64,000 nucleotides of DNA, taken from Ehretia macrophylla. Its lineage: Eukaryota; Streptophyta; Magnoliopsida; Boraginales; Ehretiaceae. Position 1 is the stretch's first letter, and each line of letters opens with the position of its first letter. The notes under the pieces were generated by a model. It was not told the DNA's origin. It made no database searches and saw only the letters and a program-made list of their open reading frames with translations. The translations under genes were made by a program, and so were the position numbers. Positions 45,137 through 57,379 of this stretch are shown one piece after another. Location of the stretch: the NCBI GenBank assembly GCA_037974665.1, contig CM075778.1:12947001-13011000 (forward strand), written 5' to 3'.

Positions 45137-46953
45137 TATAAGGTGAATATACAAAATGAAACCAATTTCCTTAACGATATAACCACACTATCAAAATACT
45201 ATAATATGTACTTACTCTAAATACTATACTATTATATAAAATAATTAAATAAAAAAACACATATTTTTTAACAATGTGATAATAAGTACCCTTTCACAAA
45301 GATGAAGCCTTTCAAGACACACATGTATCTTCTTGTTTTATATTATTGTCTCTAGAAAATTTACGTTATATTATTCTAATTTGACTTTATTTTTACTTTT
45401 TCCGCAAGTGATAAACATATAAAACCATTATCTACCATCAAAAGTTTAAAGGATCCAATCTCTTGCATTACATAGAAACCTATTATTTGAGTATTTGACC
45501 ATGAATAATATGAATATATACTTCTATCACTCATGGCTCTATAATGAGTTAAAATTAACACAACTTTCATATTATTGCTTTCGCTTTACAAACTTGTCTC
45601 AGTAATTTAAAATACACTAATAATATTTAATGTCGATAAAATATATTCGAATAAGTATATATAAAAACTAAAATTCGATCTAGAATAGTGTTATCAATAG
45701 CTAAGCTACTAATTCATTTTCTAGAGTTCTTATATATAATAATCTAAAATAGAGCTCTGGATACAAAGAAACAAAGATCGTGGTGAAGACAACTCCGAAA
45801 GAGATATGATCTCTATTTTGGCATACTTTAGACAACGAAGTAAAGGACCTCCCATGTCTTTAATGAAAAAATACTATTGGATGACTCTGTTTGAACACAA
45901 GCTCTTATATCAAATCATGGCATGTCATGCACTAATTTATAATAATGTTAGATCATAAATTGTATATGGTAGTTTGAATGATGTATAAAACTGAATAACA
46001 CATTGATAACTATCTTCAATACTAATGGAATTATTAGCCATAGATTCTTCTTCTTGTATAAGAATATCTACATCCTGATAAATAAAATGGCAAAACAATT
46101 ATAAGTACATAAAAATATAAAGTCATTGTAGATAACTGAATAAGATACGTAAGTCGATAATATTTTTAATTGCAAAAATCTGAGAAAAAAAATCTAAAGA
46201 TGGCACACCACTTGAAACATTCGCTCTTGCAACACTTGCATCTAGTAGAGAAATCTTGATTTTGTTATTGGAAATAATAAATATATTGAACAAAAAAAAA
46301 TAGTCAATAACAACATAAAAATAAATTCAATAGACATAACAATAAAAATGACAATTTTTTCAATACTAATTCGCTCATACAGTCGGAATGTTTTGATCAA
46401 ACTCAAAGATCAACACCTTTTTTAGTAGATAAAAGTATCAGGGAGATCTTCTTAAAAAGTTCAATTGTAGTAGTAAACCTTTGAGAAAATTTCTCTTCTG
46501 CGTATCATCATAAATATATTGATGTTTCTAAAGATAAAAGAAATCAAAGTGTTCATAGATTATTTCATATATTTAACATTTTAAATATCCTTCACTAGAG
46601 TCATACCATTTTCAATGTCATTATTTGAATAGACTAACGAAGAAGATGGTGCTCAAGAAATTGATAAGATAAATCATATTGAACTACCATTTTCTTTTGC
46701 AAAAGAATTTCTACCTTTATAAATTTACTCTTCATTCATGCATCCATCTTGCTTCATTAATCCCTATACATGAATTATCTACAATCAAAAGTGAAATATG
46801 AAATAGTAAAATATATTATCCCATTGATAATATTAAATATGAAAATATTAACGACAATGAAAATTGAAGAGAAGAAATCTTGTTGTAATGCAATTATATA
46901 TACCTAATAAATTGTATTTCTAAACTCGTCATATAAAATTTATTTCGCTTCAT
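45137..46953. other. AT-rich non-coding sequence, probable Helitron body
   Basis: No open reading frame beyond about 64 codons, no domain and no LTR border was seen. Base composition and adjacency make it a likely part of the Helitron whose 3' end is at 45108, but decayed intergenic DNA is equally possible. Confidence 0.35.
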
Positions 46954-46962
46954 TTAAAAATA

Positions 46963-47330
46963 GGAAAAATGTCATATTTAGTCCATACTCTTTCACAAAA
47001 GTTTCAAATTCATCTTTATTATTTAAAATTTCTCAATTTTGTACTTATTATTTCTAAAAAAAATTCAATTTCTCAATTTTGTCTCTATTATTTTCTAAAA
47101 AAATAAAATTCGTCTCTATTGTTTCTCAGAAAATTTCAATTTAGTCCTTGAATAATAGGAAAAAAATTGAAACTTTAGGAAAATAATAGGAACAAATTTG
47201 AAACTTTTTAAAAGCAATATGGACGAAATTAAAACTTTTTGAAAAAAAGAGACGAAATTAAGAAATTTTAAACAAAGAGATGAAATTGAATTTTTTTTAA
47301 AACAATAGGGACTAAATGTGCTATTTTTCC
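46963..47330. mobile_element. Foldback MITE, Mutator-like (9-bp target duplication)
   Basis: 368 bp, starting GGAAAAATGTCATATTTAGTCC-like and ending with its inverse (GGACTAAATGTGCTATTTTTCC-like). Flanked by the 9-bp duplication TTAAAAATA at 46954-46962 and 47331-47339. The interior is built of inverted and direct repeats of a unit of about 40 bp rich in TCTCTATTATTT and its complement, so the whole element can fold. It shares the terminal GGAAAAAT and target type with the MITE at 9957-10718. No coding capacity. Confidence 0.85.
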
Positions 47331-47399
47331 TTAAAAATACAACAAACAAAAAAATATAAGATATAAAAATGCAAAAAAGAAAAAATATAAGACATTAAC

Positions 47400-49852
47400 T
47401 GTGACGTCCGAGATCACTACCATATTTCCTATTAACTGTTGCATGTCTAATTGTGCATTTTTATGTGCATTTATTTATTTTGTCAATAGTTACTATTCAA
47501 CTTGATTTTTTGACTTTTTATTTTCTCTGAATTAATGATTTTCCTAAGTTATATTACTTATTTGAGGAAAGAGAAAAGTGAGCATTTGAATAATTCGCAT
47601 TAGGAGCATTCATTTAGAAAATGTTTTAGGTGTTTGAGTGAATAGTGAAACGTAGTCTATCATTAATCTTGAGATAGTTAATATTTAATTACATCTAGAA
47701 CTTGTTTTAAGTAGATTTAGAAAATTATTTTGGGCAAAATGTTGTCAACTTATTACATATACATAGCACCTATATACATTAAAACACATATGCTTACAAC
47801 ATAGCTCAAAACAAATTAGAAAATGCCCACCATATCCCTCCCAAAACCCGATAGTAGCCAAGGAGAAAAAGAAAAAAAAAATTTCACCAATCTTGCATTT
47901 CAAGCCCTACCAAGCTAGGATCAAGCACTTCCAAGGGTTTTCTAGCTTCCTACTAGCTCCTACGTGTATTTGGTAAGGGATTTTGCATCATTTTTGTGAA
48001 TTCAATATTTTGACATAGAATGCAATTTCGAGATTTGATGATATTAGCTCATGAATTGGTTAAATCTTGTTTTATATGTTACCTACATGTTGTAGAGACT
48101 ATGTTTATGTGATTGTTTAGTTTTTTTAACAATTAAATTCAATTGTTTAATTGTAGTTCAATTGTTTAATTATAGGTCAGTGAATAGTAAAAAATTTTAG
48201 GGTTTTGAGAAAATGTGCTTTAGAGATTGATTCAAGGCTTCAATTAGGTGCTATAGATGTTAATGAAGATAATTTAATGACCCCGTGTAGTTTAATTGCT
48301 CGAAACTTAGTTAAACGCGAAATTTGCTACTTTTAGAAAGAAGTTTTGAACGAAAAGTAAATCTGGGTGGAATTCGAAGTTGATTTGGGGTTCTACTAGG
48401 CATGGAAGCACTTTTGGTGCTTTCGTTGCATTGAATTGCGGGGAGGATAGGATAGCTATAGTTTAATACACCCTCGAGGCCTTCCCGAGCTTCTATGTTA
48501 AAAAGGGGGTTTTCAAAGCTTTAATGGGTGACTTTTAGTGTTCTTAGGAATATAGGATGTTTGGTTTGGGTATATGGTACTTTATGATTCAATTGGAGCT
48601 TAAATTGAGTTAGTTAACAAAGGGGAAATGTGCCAAAATGGAGTTTATTGATAATAATGATTTAAAAACTACCCAATCATGCTATTTGTATGTTTGTTGA
48701 GTTGTTATATATTGAAATTCATGGTTGAGGGCAACCTACTTTGTTATCCCTCTTTTATGTGTTTAATAGCTTTTATCGTTACATTGCTATATTGTTGTGT
48801 TTCGTGGTATTGTTTGATAGTTGCGCAACCTCAATGTTTAGGATGGGTGTGATGGGCCTCGCTGGGCGGTATCGAGCTTCCCAGTGTTGGTTGCCCTAGC
48901 CCCGTACACTAGTCCTTCGATTGCCTAGTATGGAGTATGCCAGGAGATGTTGGGTCGTAGGATTGGGTACATCCGGAGTACCCATTGGTATTTGGGATAC
49001 CGGCATATCGTGGATCGTTGATCGTGATTGTGGCTCGTTGTTCGAGGGTTTGAGTGATAAGGGACAAAGATTGTATCATTTTTAATGTGTGGTAACTTGT
49101 TGTTTATTCGTACTTTAGTTGCTTAACTGCTTTATGTGGATTTTAATTGTTGCATTGCACGAGTACGTCTTGGTAGACTATATCCATCACTAAGCAATTG
49201 TGGTTGCTCGTACATCGCTAACATATCAGGAGGTGCAGAGATTGAACCCCAGCTCTTAGTCATAGAAGGTGAAGAGGAAGTGCAGTTGGAGGAGGAGTTG
49301 CCTTGATTTCTGTGTGCTTACTACTTGAGGTTGGAGTGTTTGCTAGTTGGTTTATGTGAAGACTTGTTGGTAATGAATTATGTTCTATTTTGAACCTATG
49401 GCCTTATGTATATTTATGTAGTTGAAGGCTTGTAAATGATAGAATGATGCAGTAGGGTTGTGTAGTAGCGGTATGTAATAACTTATAACTCTGCTTGCTA
49501 TTTTTGTCGCATGCTTATGTGATAACAAAGTTGGTTGGTTAGTTAGCTTTAATTTATAAGAATGTTTATATGATAATGTTAGAGTGGTAAGACAAGTAGA
49601 TTAAAAAGATTGGATTTTCAATGGCTTTAACCTTGCATGCTTGTATGTTGTGAAGTCTTGTTTTGCTTAAGGCTCAGATGGCCTTGAAGCTGGGAATTGT
49701 TGGAGTTGAAGTTGGAGAATGATGTGGTTTATATTTTGTGGCTTTATTTTCTGTTTACAGGTGACCAGATAATCCACAGTACAGAGGAGACTCTGTCCGT
49801 TTGTCGAGTCCAGACTTAACCTTTTAGCGTAGGGTTGGGTCGGGGCGTGACA
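47400..49852 (+). repeat. Solo LTR, Tekay-like, plus strand
   Basis: It starts TGTGACGTCCGAG and ends GGGGCGTGACA, flanked by TTAAC at 47395-47399 and 49853-49857. Length is 2453 bp. Modules: stem-loop 48727-48752, AGTTGCGCAACC 48819-48830, conserved block to about 49045, acceptor-like ATATCAG 49223-49229, acidic reading frame 49230-49306 and ACAGAG-GAGA-CTCTGT hairpin 49781-49796. No internal region. Confidence 0.9.
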
Positions 49853-49857
49853 TTAAC

Positions 49858-51499
49858 ATATTAATGCATGAGTTTAAAAATACTACTTAAAAGGAAAACT
49901 TGGATTAAATTGGGAGGATTGCATTATCTATCCCAAGTTATGTGTAGAATGTTGATTAATTCCTAATTTCCCTATTGTTCTATATCTATTATTGTGGATG
50001 AATAAAGGAGGAATATAGTTATCATATTCAAGTAGGGGACTGTATGAATTTTCAATTGGATTGTTGAATTACAATAAGTAATTTTCAAACTCATGATATT
50101 GTTTTAATGCACGGTATTAGAAAATGTGTGATATAAAATTTTATAAATTAACACAATTAGATCAATGATCATTACCCGTCGATGACACGACTTAAAGCAC
50201 TTCCATTCTGGTTATCTATCATAATTGGAGGAATAATTTCAACATTTGAAGTGTTACACCAATTTGCGGAAGGAGTTTTATAGTTTTCTGGACCATATTA
50301 CATATTAAAACTATAATTATTTATACTATTTGAAAAGGATCTCCTAACTCCTGTTAGTGCAGGCATCTCTAAAGTTACAACTAATAATATAAATCAACAC
50401 TTGGTGAATATAAAAAGAATAATAATTCTATTATTGGATGTTTAAAATTACCATTATTAATATTCATGATTGTAGATTTATCATTTCCCATGGAGCCACT
50501 CGTTACGAAATTCCTCTTTATGCACCTATTACTAACATGATATGATAACCTTAATTGGTTAACTCCATCCATATTGTTGCAATAAAATCTGTTGAAAGAA
50601 TAACAATAATAAGCATACTAAATTCAAAGTGCATTGAAGGAAACTAAAATTTTTACTAAATGAACTAATTGAAACGCAGTGATAGTTTTACAATGAAACT
50701 TGTGAATATTTAAAAATCAAATATTGTTTGAAAAGATGTTCAAAATTGAAATTAGCGTCTTTATAATGAAGATTTTCTATTCCATCATTCTTTTATAACT
50801 TTAATTATGTAATGTATTTAAGGTGTTGTAAATTGAAGTTAACGCCTTTATAATGAAGATTTCTTATTCCATTATTCTTTTATAACTTTAATCATGTAAT
50901 GTATTTAAGATGTTAAAAATTGAAGTTAGTGCCTTTACAATGAAGATTTCAGATTCCATCACTCTTTTATAAATTTAATCATGTAATGTATTTATTAGAT
51001 TTGTTAAGCAATAGTAGGCAACATGTGATATGCTTGTTTGAAATAAAGGTATTGTCTGCTTAAAAAAAAAAGTAATCCAATTGTTACAAAAAAATAGTCA
51101 AACAAATCTATAGGAAACTAATCAAGATTGGAGCATTTAACCCGTTATTCAGCGAAACATCCGTATGGAATTATTAGTTATATAAAAGGTAATCCTAATA
51201 TTGTGTTTTTGGTTTCTTGGAAAGTTTACTTCAAAAACTCCTCCAATAAACATTGGCAAATAAATTAAAGAGCAAGATGTCTAAATAAAAATAAAAAATA
51301 ATTGTAGATCATAAAACATCATATTGATATGTAAACCATCATTACCAAAAACTACATAAAGGCTTCTTGAAGTCTAATCCCTTTCTTCTTTAACAATCTT
51401 CCTCATCTTAGTACAAGATATCTCAAGTCCAACTTTAGTATTTTTTCCATTTATTACTTCATCTACACCCTCTTGAAAGGATTGATACACAAAGTTGAA
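49858..51499. other. AT-rich non-coding sequence with a tandem repeat
   Basis: It continues the DNA left of the solo LTR at 47400. No gene is visible. The only structure noted is the 87-bp tandem repeat at 50735-50996. Confidence 0.5.
50735..50996. repeat. Three tandem copies of an 87-bp unit
   Basis: Units begin at 50735, 50822 and 50909, each with ATTGAARTTAGYGYCTTTA-like sequence, then ATGAAGATTT and CATGTAATGTATTTA. Copies are roughly 85-90% identical. No coding potential. Confidence 0.85.
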
Positions 51500-54478
51500 C
51501 TCACATTTTAAGATCCAGTTTTCAAATTCGCATGTTTTAACATTTATTATGTGAAATTAAATATAAATTAATGCTTGTATACCCTAAATGCTTACTAGAT
51601 ACAATAGAAATAGGTTAGGAAATAAGTTAGAAATTTAGGAGTTAAGTAAAGTAACTTTCGGAGTAACTTTGCAAGCATTAGAAAACTTTGGAGCTAAAGT
51701 GCAATTATCTAAACTTTGTCTTGGACACTAATTAAACTACTTAGAACTAGGATTATCTTATAAACTACACTTAGGACCCACGGCCATGAGAAGAAAACAA
51801 AAGGAAAAGATTTGCAAAGCTAGAAAAACTTTTGGGGTCAAATTACAAATATCAAAAGCAATACTTGGGCACCAAGTTTACTGTTAATACTAGAGTCAAA
51901 TTTTGCCAAATTACAAAGGGGACCCATCGGCCCTAGGCAGAGAAAGAATAGGGTTAGCTTGCAATTAGGAAAGACTTGTGGGTCAAAGTATAATTTACCA
52001 AAATTCTAAATTAGCCTACAAGACAAGCTTGAATATATTTTGTTCATCTTCTTCTTTCCCTACCAAACCCGTCGACCACCCCAAGGAAGAAGAAATATTT
52101 TCTAGCTTTTATCTTGCAATAATTTGTGAAGATCAAGTGTAGACAAAGTGATTTCCAAGCTAGCCAAGTGATTCTTAAGCATTTGCAAGGTTTATTCTAG
52201 TTTTTCATCCAAAGAAACTTCAAGGTGAGGAATTTTTTAAACTGATATTATTGAAATATAGATGCATGTATATGGTTTGTAGACATTGTACATGAGTATG
52301 CTAGCTAAACTATGAATTTAAAGTGTTAGAAGCATGCTTATAAATGGCTAGAACAAAAGTTACCATTAATGTTGCTTGAAGCTTCTTGGAGAAAAATAGT
52401 GGTTACTAGCTATGTATATGTGCTTAGATGATGCTTATAAATGTTTCTAGAGGTTGCTTAAGCTTGTGGAAGTTAAACTTGAAGATATAGAAACTAAACT
52501 TGCAATATTCATATGATAGCATTTTCTGGACAATCTTGTGCAGTTAAAGTTTTTGAGTCGTTTGAGTGGTGTCTCATGTTGGAAAAATCTGGAAAAATTT
52601 AATGTTAATCTAGACTCATAGAGGAACAATTCTTGTGTTGAAAGGTTTTTGAGAAAAATTCGTTTTCATGCTCAAAATAGCTCATTACAGTGGGTTAAGG
52701 AAATTTTGCTGAAAACTGGACAGCTACTGCCTTTGGTTTCTTTTGCATTTTAAAAATAGAAAACGTACTTGAAAACTTATGAAATTTTTATGGTAGGTAT
52801 ATTGTTCAGTTTGTAACAAATGTTGTTTTGAGTGTTTGAGCTAATTCCATCGTTTAGAGCCTCTGAAAAATTGGAAACCACAAAGTAGCTGAAAATTTTC
52901 TAGTCACTGGACAGATTTGCGCAACTGTATTGTTATTCTTATAACTTAATGAATTTAAATCGAAATTGAGCTCTGCTTGATTCTAAAACTATATACACTC
53001 GAAGAGCTTTAATTCTATACCTAATTCAAATGATTTGGAGTTCAGGAGGATAGGTAACTAAATTGCCAAAATTAGTCTATTGTAGAAGTATAGGAATTGT
53101 CTTAAGCTAATTAGTTAGGTGCTAATGTCAATTGTTGTTGTTTAAATGGCCAAGTTACAAGTTTTTACTAATGTGTAATGATGATAAATGACCTCTATAT
53201 GTGTAAGGATACTTGTGAAATCATTAATATAAATTATATTGCATAGTTAATCATTATTCACTTGATATGCTACAAATGTGCAACTATGTGGTAGTTGTGA
53301 ACTCGATGCCAATATGATTGCTATACTGCTTGTATTACATGAACTTGAATTGAAAATGGTGTTAAAAAGGAGTTGCAACCACCTAGTTTTGGCATGGTAG
53401 TGTGCATACCATGCCAGGCGGCATAGGGCTTGCCGGTGATCGTATGTCTACCATGGTCTATATTCCTCTCTTGCTTAGGAACATTGATTTCCTCGGAGAG
53501 TTGGTCGTAGGTTCGAGTATTATCTGGAATACTCTCTTGGGTGAGATAAGGAAGGAGATGTTGAACATCTCAACCAGCCAGCGCTTGAAATTGATTTGAT
53601 TCGAAAGAGTAAGCTATTTCTTACTTAACGTGTGATATATGACTTGTATACGTATACTTGAATTGGTTCTTGATTGCAGATATTGTGTGCATTGCATTCA
53701 GATTTTTCCAAATGATTTGTAAACAGGAAAATGTGTTCGAAAACCCTTCCCAGATTTTCCCCTCACTGAGCTTTGGTGCCAGATAAGTTCACCCTTTTTG
53801 TTTTCCCCTTTCAGGTGATGAGGAAGGTTATGTACAATACTATGAGGATAATCCTCATAATCCTGAATCAGAAGTACCCGATAGTGACATACACCTATTT
53901 TGGGTGTATGGTTGATTGATATGACTTGAAACAATTATATTGTATATATTATTTTGTATAAGTAGGTGGCTTTAATTATCAAGAACTTGTATAAGTAAAC
54001 TAACTTAGTCATGGTTTGTAATTGGTTGGGAAGTTTAGTTTGATGACTTAGTTAGCTCTTATACAGGTGATGCACGTAGTCGGTTTCGTTTTTAGGCACT
54101 TGGCTACGTGTCGGCTGATAGGAAGTACTATGGTTGTGGATAAACCTTTTCTTTAAATGCAAGTGATGGATGTATATTTTCATGCTGGTTTGTTCAATAG
54201 GTTTAAATCTTGTCAATGTATGAATAAACTATATTGGAGTTCTAGGTTGTGGATTGTATGTGGAGGACGGTGTTATTGGTTAGGGAATATGGATTGTGGA
54301 TTTTCTGTTTGCAAGTTGAAGAAAAAAAAAACTGTAAGTCCAAAATATAGTCTTTATGCTGCTCGATTTTTGAGGAAACTGTTAATAAGATGAAATTTTG
54401 ACTAAGTAAGAAATGATAATCGATTCAATTATCGCATTCGGACTTAGTCCTACACAGGGTTGGGTTCGAGGCGTGACA
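51500..54478 (+). repeat. Diverged Tekay-like LTR, plus strand (left border uncertain)
   Basis: The right end reads GGTTGGGTTCGAGGCGTGACA, the same LTR terminus as the others. A GGCGGCATAGGGCTTGCCGG block lies near 53420, a CCTCACTGAGC segment near 53760, TTTCAG at 53809-53814 and an acidic reading frame at 53815-53915. A start near 51500 is inferred from length and a TCACATTTTAAGATCC stretch, but no matching target duplication was found. It is probably a solo LTR. Confidence 0.55.
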
Positions 54479-55870
54479 CACTACCTCAACAATATTTTCA
54501 AAACAAAGTTAGTGATAATTAGTCAAATATAGAACTAATGTCATTATATCAACAACTATTTTATTAGTAATGTTTGTGGAATTCAGCTCCATTAATATCA
54601 GACATCTTAACAAAAAATTAAAAACAAAACATGCAAGCAATAAGTTAAAGACAACCCACCTTAACCTTAATTCTCTATGCATCTTTTTGAAAATGTGATT
54701 AATTTATATAAACAATACAAATAGTCATCTTAAACTTCGAAAAGCAACACTATACACTATTGGATTTAATGTAAATCGCTTCCATTAATATACATAGGAA
54801 ACTACATATATTTGGTTAGGACAAATCAGAATGTAAAATATTCACAAAGACAAAGCAACAAAAATCCTAATATTTGATACATCATGGAAAATTTTAAAAT
54901 AAAAAAGAGGATAGTTCTCCATACTTCTTTTTTTAGGTGTGATTTCGTTCATAAGATCAATAAAAAAAACCATTTACTTCCAAAAGCAATACAATCTAAT
55001 ATAGGATTTAAAGTGAGTCGATCCCATGAGTATATATAGGAAAGTACATATATTTGGTTAAAACAAATCAGTATATAAAACACACATATATAAAGCAATC
55101 AGAGTCTAGTGTTTGATACATTATGAAAAACTTTAAAATACAAAAAGGATAATGTTAGGATAAATTATGGAAGACTTTAAAATATAGAAGAGGATAATGT
55201 TAGGATAGTGAAGGTAAATCTAAAATATCTGAAATTGATAGAATTATACATTACAGAAGACTTTAAAATGCACAAGAAGATAATGATAAGATATATTATG
55301 AAATATTTTTAAATACAAAAGAGGATAATGTTAAGATAGGGGAGGTAAATCTAAATTCTTTGAAATTGTTACAGTCCTTAAAGGTGTTTAGCATATACAA
55401 CTCAATAACATTTTATTTTCTTTTGGTAGAAATGGTACTTGTTTGTTGACACGTTGCATAATGGTTGTTCCTTATAAATTCAAGATAGTAAATACTAAAT
55501 TTTGTTTTTGTTTTTGTATTTGTTAACATGTGGCTTAAAAAATGAATACGAAATTTTCTTTTCAGTTAATTTATAATTTTTTAATTTAATTTTTACTATA
55601 TAAATTGAATATTCTAAATTAATCAAGCTTTTAATTGAACAATAAAATAATTTTATAAGGGAGGTTGTATCATCTAAAAACAAAGGTAGAATTTTCTTTT
55701 CGTTTATTCATGATTTTTAAATTTGATTTTTATTATGTGAATCAAACATTGAATGTTTTTGGATAGAAGTAAAATTTCTTATTTTATAGAAAATATATTT
55801 ATTTTCTTATAAGTGGCATGTGAAGGAAACCACGAATTCTAGAGCATTCCTAAGTTCTATAGACACTATA
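54479..55870. other. AT-rich non-coding sequence with local duplications
   Basis: No gene seen. Two related segments of about 200 bp (near 54716-54930 and 54970-55160) share CATATATTTGGTTA and GCAA-containing stretches. A shorter unit with ACTTTAAAATA and GAGGATAATGTTA recurs about five times between 54885 and 55340. Confidence 0.55.
54716..55345. repeat. Cluster of direct repeats (about 200 bp and about 45 bp units)
   Basis: The 45-bp-class unit (ACTTTAAAATAYANAAGAGGATAATGTTAGGATA-like in parts) appears near 54888, 55130, 55172, 55260 and 55310 with substitutions. No coding potential. Confidence 0.6.
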
Positions 55871-57379
55871 TGTAGGAATACAAACGCAGCGAAAGAAAGA
55901 ATTCATGGTGAATGCTAAACAGTACCATAATCACGCAAAAAACAAACACATATGTATGTTAAATCAACTAGAGTAATTTTACCTCTACTTGTTGGCATCA
56001 AACTCAATGAAACCAATCTAATTGTTGGCTGGAAAAACACTACAAGGACGTTGAAAGCACGATGGAAGGATCTTTAATTGGCCTTCTCCTTTATACCACA
56101 ACCTTAACACGATCTAGTGTCGATTTTGGTAGAAAAAATTTCCTACTTTCCTCTCCTTGTTGTGTCGTGTATATGTGTATGTTGTGTGTATCTCGTGTGC
56201 TCACCATATGTAATGGTTTTGCTTCTCTTTTCATATTTATTAGTCGTGCCCTAGAAGAGATGATAAGCCAAGATTTGCTGGAAGTCTTCTTTAGCATTTT
56301 TTTCTAGGAGTTAAATTATCTTGAAGATAATTAAAAGACTCCTAAATTCAATAGATTTTCTCCATCTTATCTTATCTCTTTCACACGCCTAATACAAGAT
56401 AAAGAAAGAAAAAAAAATAGCAAATTCATAGCTATAGCCGAGTAGGAGTCTTGCTTGGTCAAGACAAGACTTTCTATAGGACAAGATATTCTCTTCTCTT
56501 AATGTCTTAATCCTAAACACATTAGGATTCTTCCAAAGCTCTCCTATTACATCGACACGCCACCATACTTAGCAACAAGGCCATAAATTGAAAGTATACT
56601 AGAAGAAAGGTAAGTGGCTAGAGAAGGGACCAAAAGACATAATTGCCGTGGCTACAAAATAACCAAAAAGACCTTGCTAGTCACTAGCTGCATTTTTATC
56701 ATTTTAACCTCAACTCTTTCCACTAAAGAGTTGAAGTTGTACTCCATAGCAATTACTAAATATCCAGCAGATTGGTCAAACAAAGTCTGACCTCTATCTT
56801 TGACTTACTAAGCAAAATGATCGAAATGCCCCACTTTGTAGAACCCGTAATCAATACTAGGTTTTATCCTTATACTATAAACCTTTCTTCATTACCTCTA
56901 TTCTTTGTGCCTCTAATCATTCAATAATTATCATCTAGATATTATTCTCTTAATCCTGGGAGCGACCCACAAGTTCAATATCTAAATATAGTTCCGGTTG
57001 ACTATATTACTAAGTATTTAGGTTTCGATAATTAATAGGATGTCACAAATGGGTTATAACCCACCAATTAAGATGGCATAGAACAACTTGACACATATGC
57101 ATGTGCCAACTAGTCAAGTCTATGTATCCAAAACACAGAGTTGTTGACCCATATAAGATCTCACCCATAGTAAATCAAAACACATGTCCTTGAGTTCATT
57201 GGTCATCTACATATGCTCAAGAACTAGAGCATTGGTCTCTTTGTAGCTTGAGATATTTTTGATCTCATTCGAGCTATAATACTTTTACAGAGATCACATC
57301 TACCATGGCCTAGTTCAAAGCACTCTCATGCACTAATGAGAAAAGTCCAGAAAATCTCTCCAATAACCAAGGTAGGTCA
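55871..57379 (-). repeat. Copia-LTR-like sequence, minus strand
   Basis: The plus strand begins TGTAGGAATACAAACGCAGCG, whose complement resembles the U5 end of several plant copia LTRs. No coding region, primer-binding site or target duplication was found, and the right border is not defined except by the gypsy LTR at 57380. A 61-80 codon open frame near 56062-56307 has no recognisable product. Confidence 0.35.

Noticed and set aside
56062-56307. 81-codon cysteine-rich frame as a small secreted protein gene
   Set aside because: Low-complexity, within copia-LTR-like sequence, with no signal peptide plus mature-domain pattern and no conserved relative in the window.
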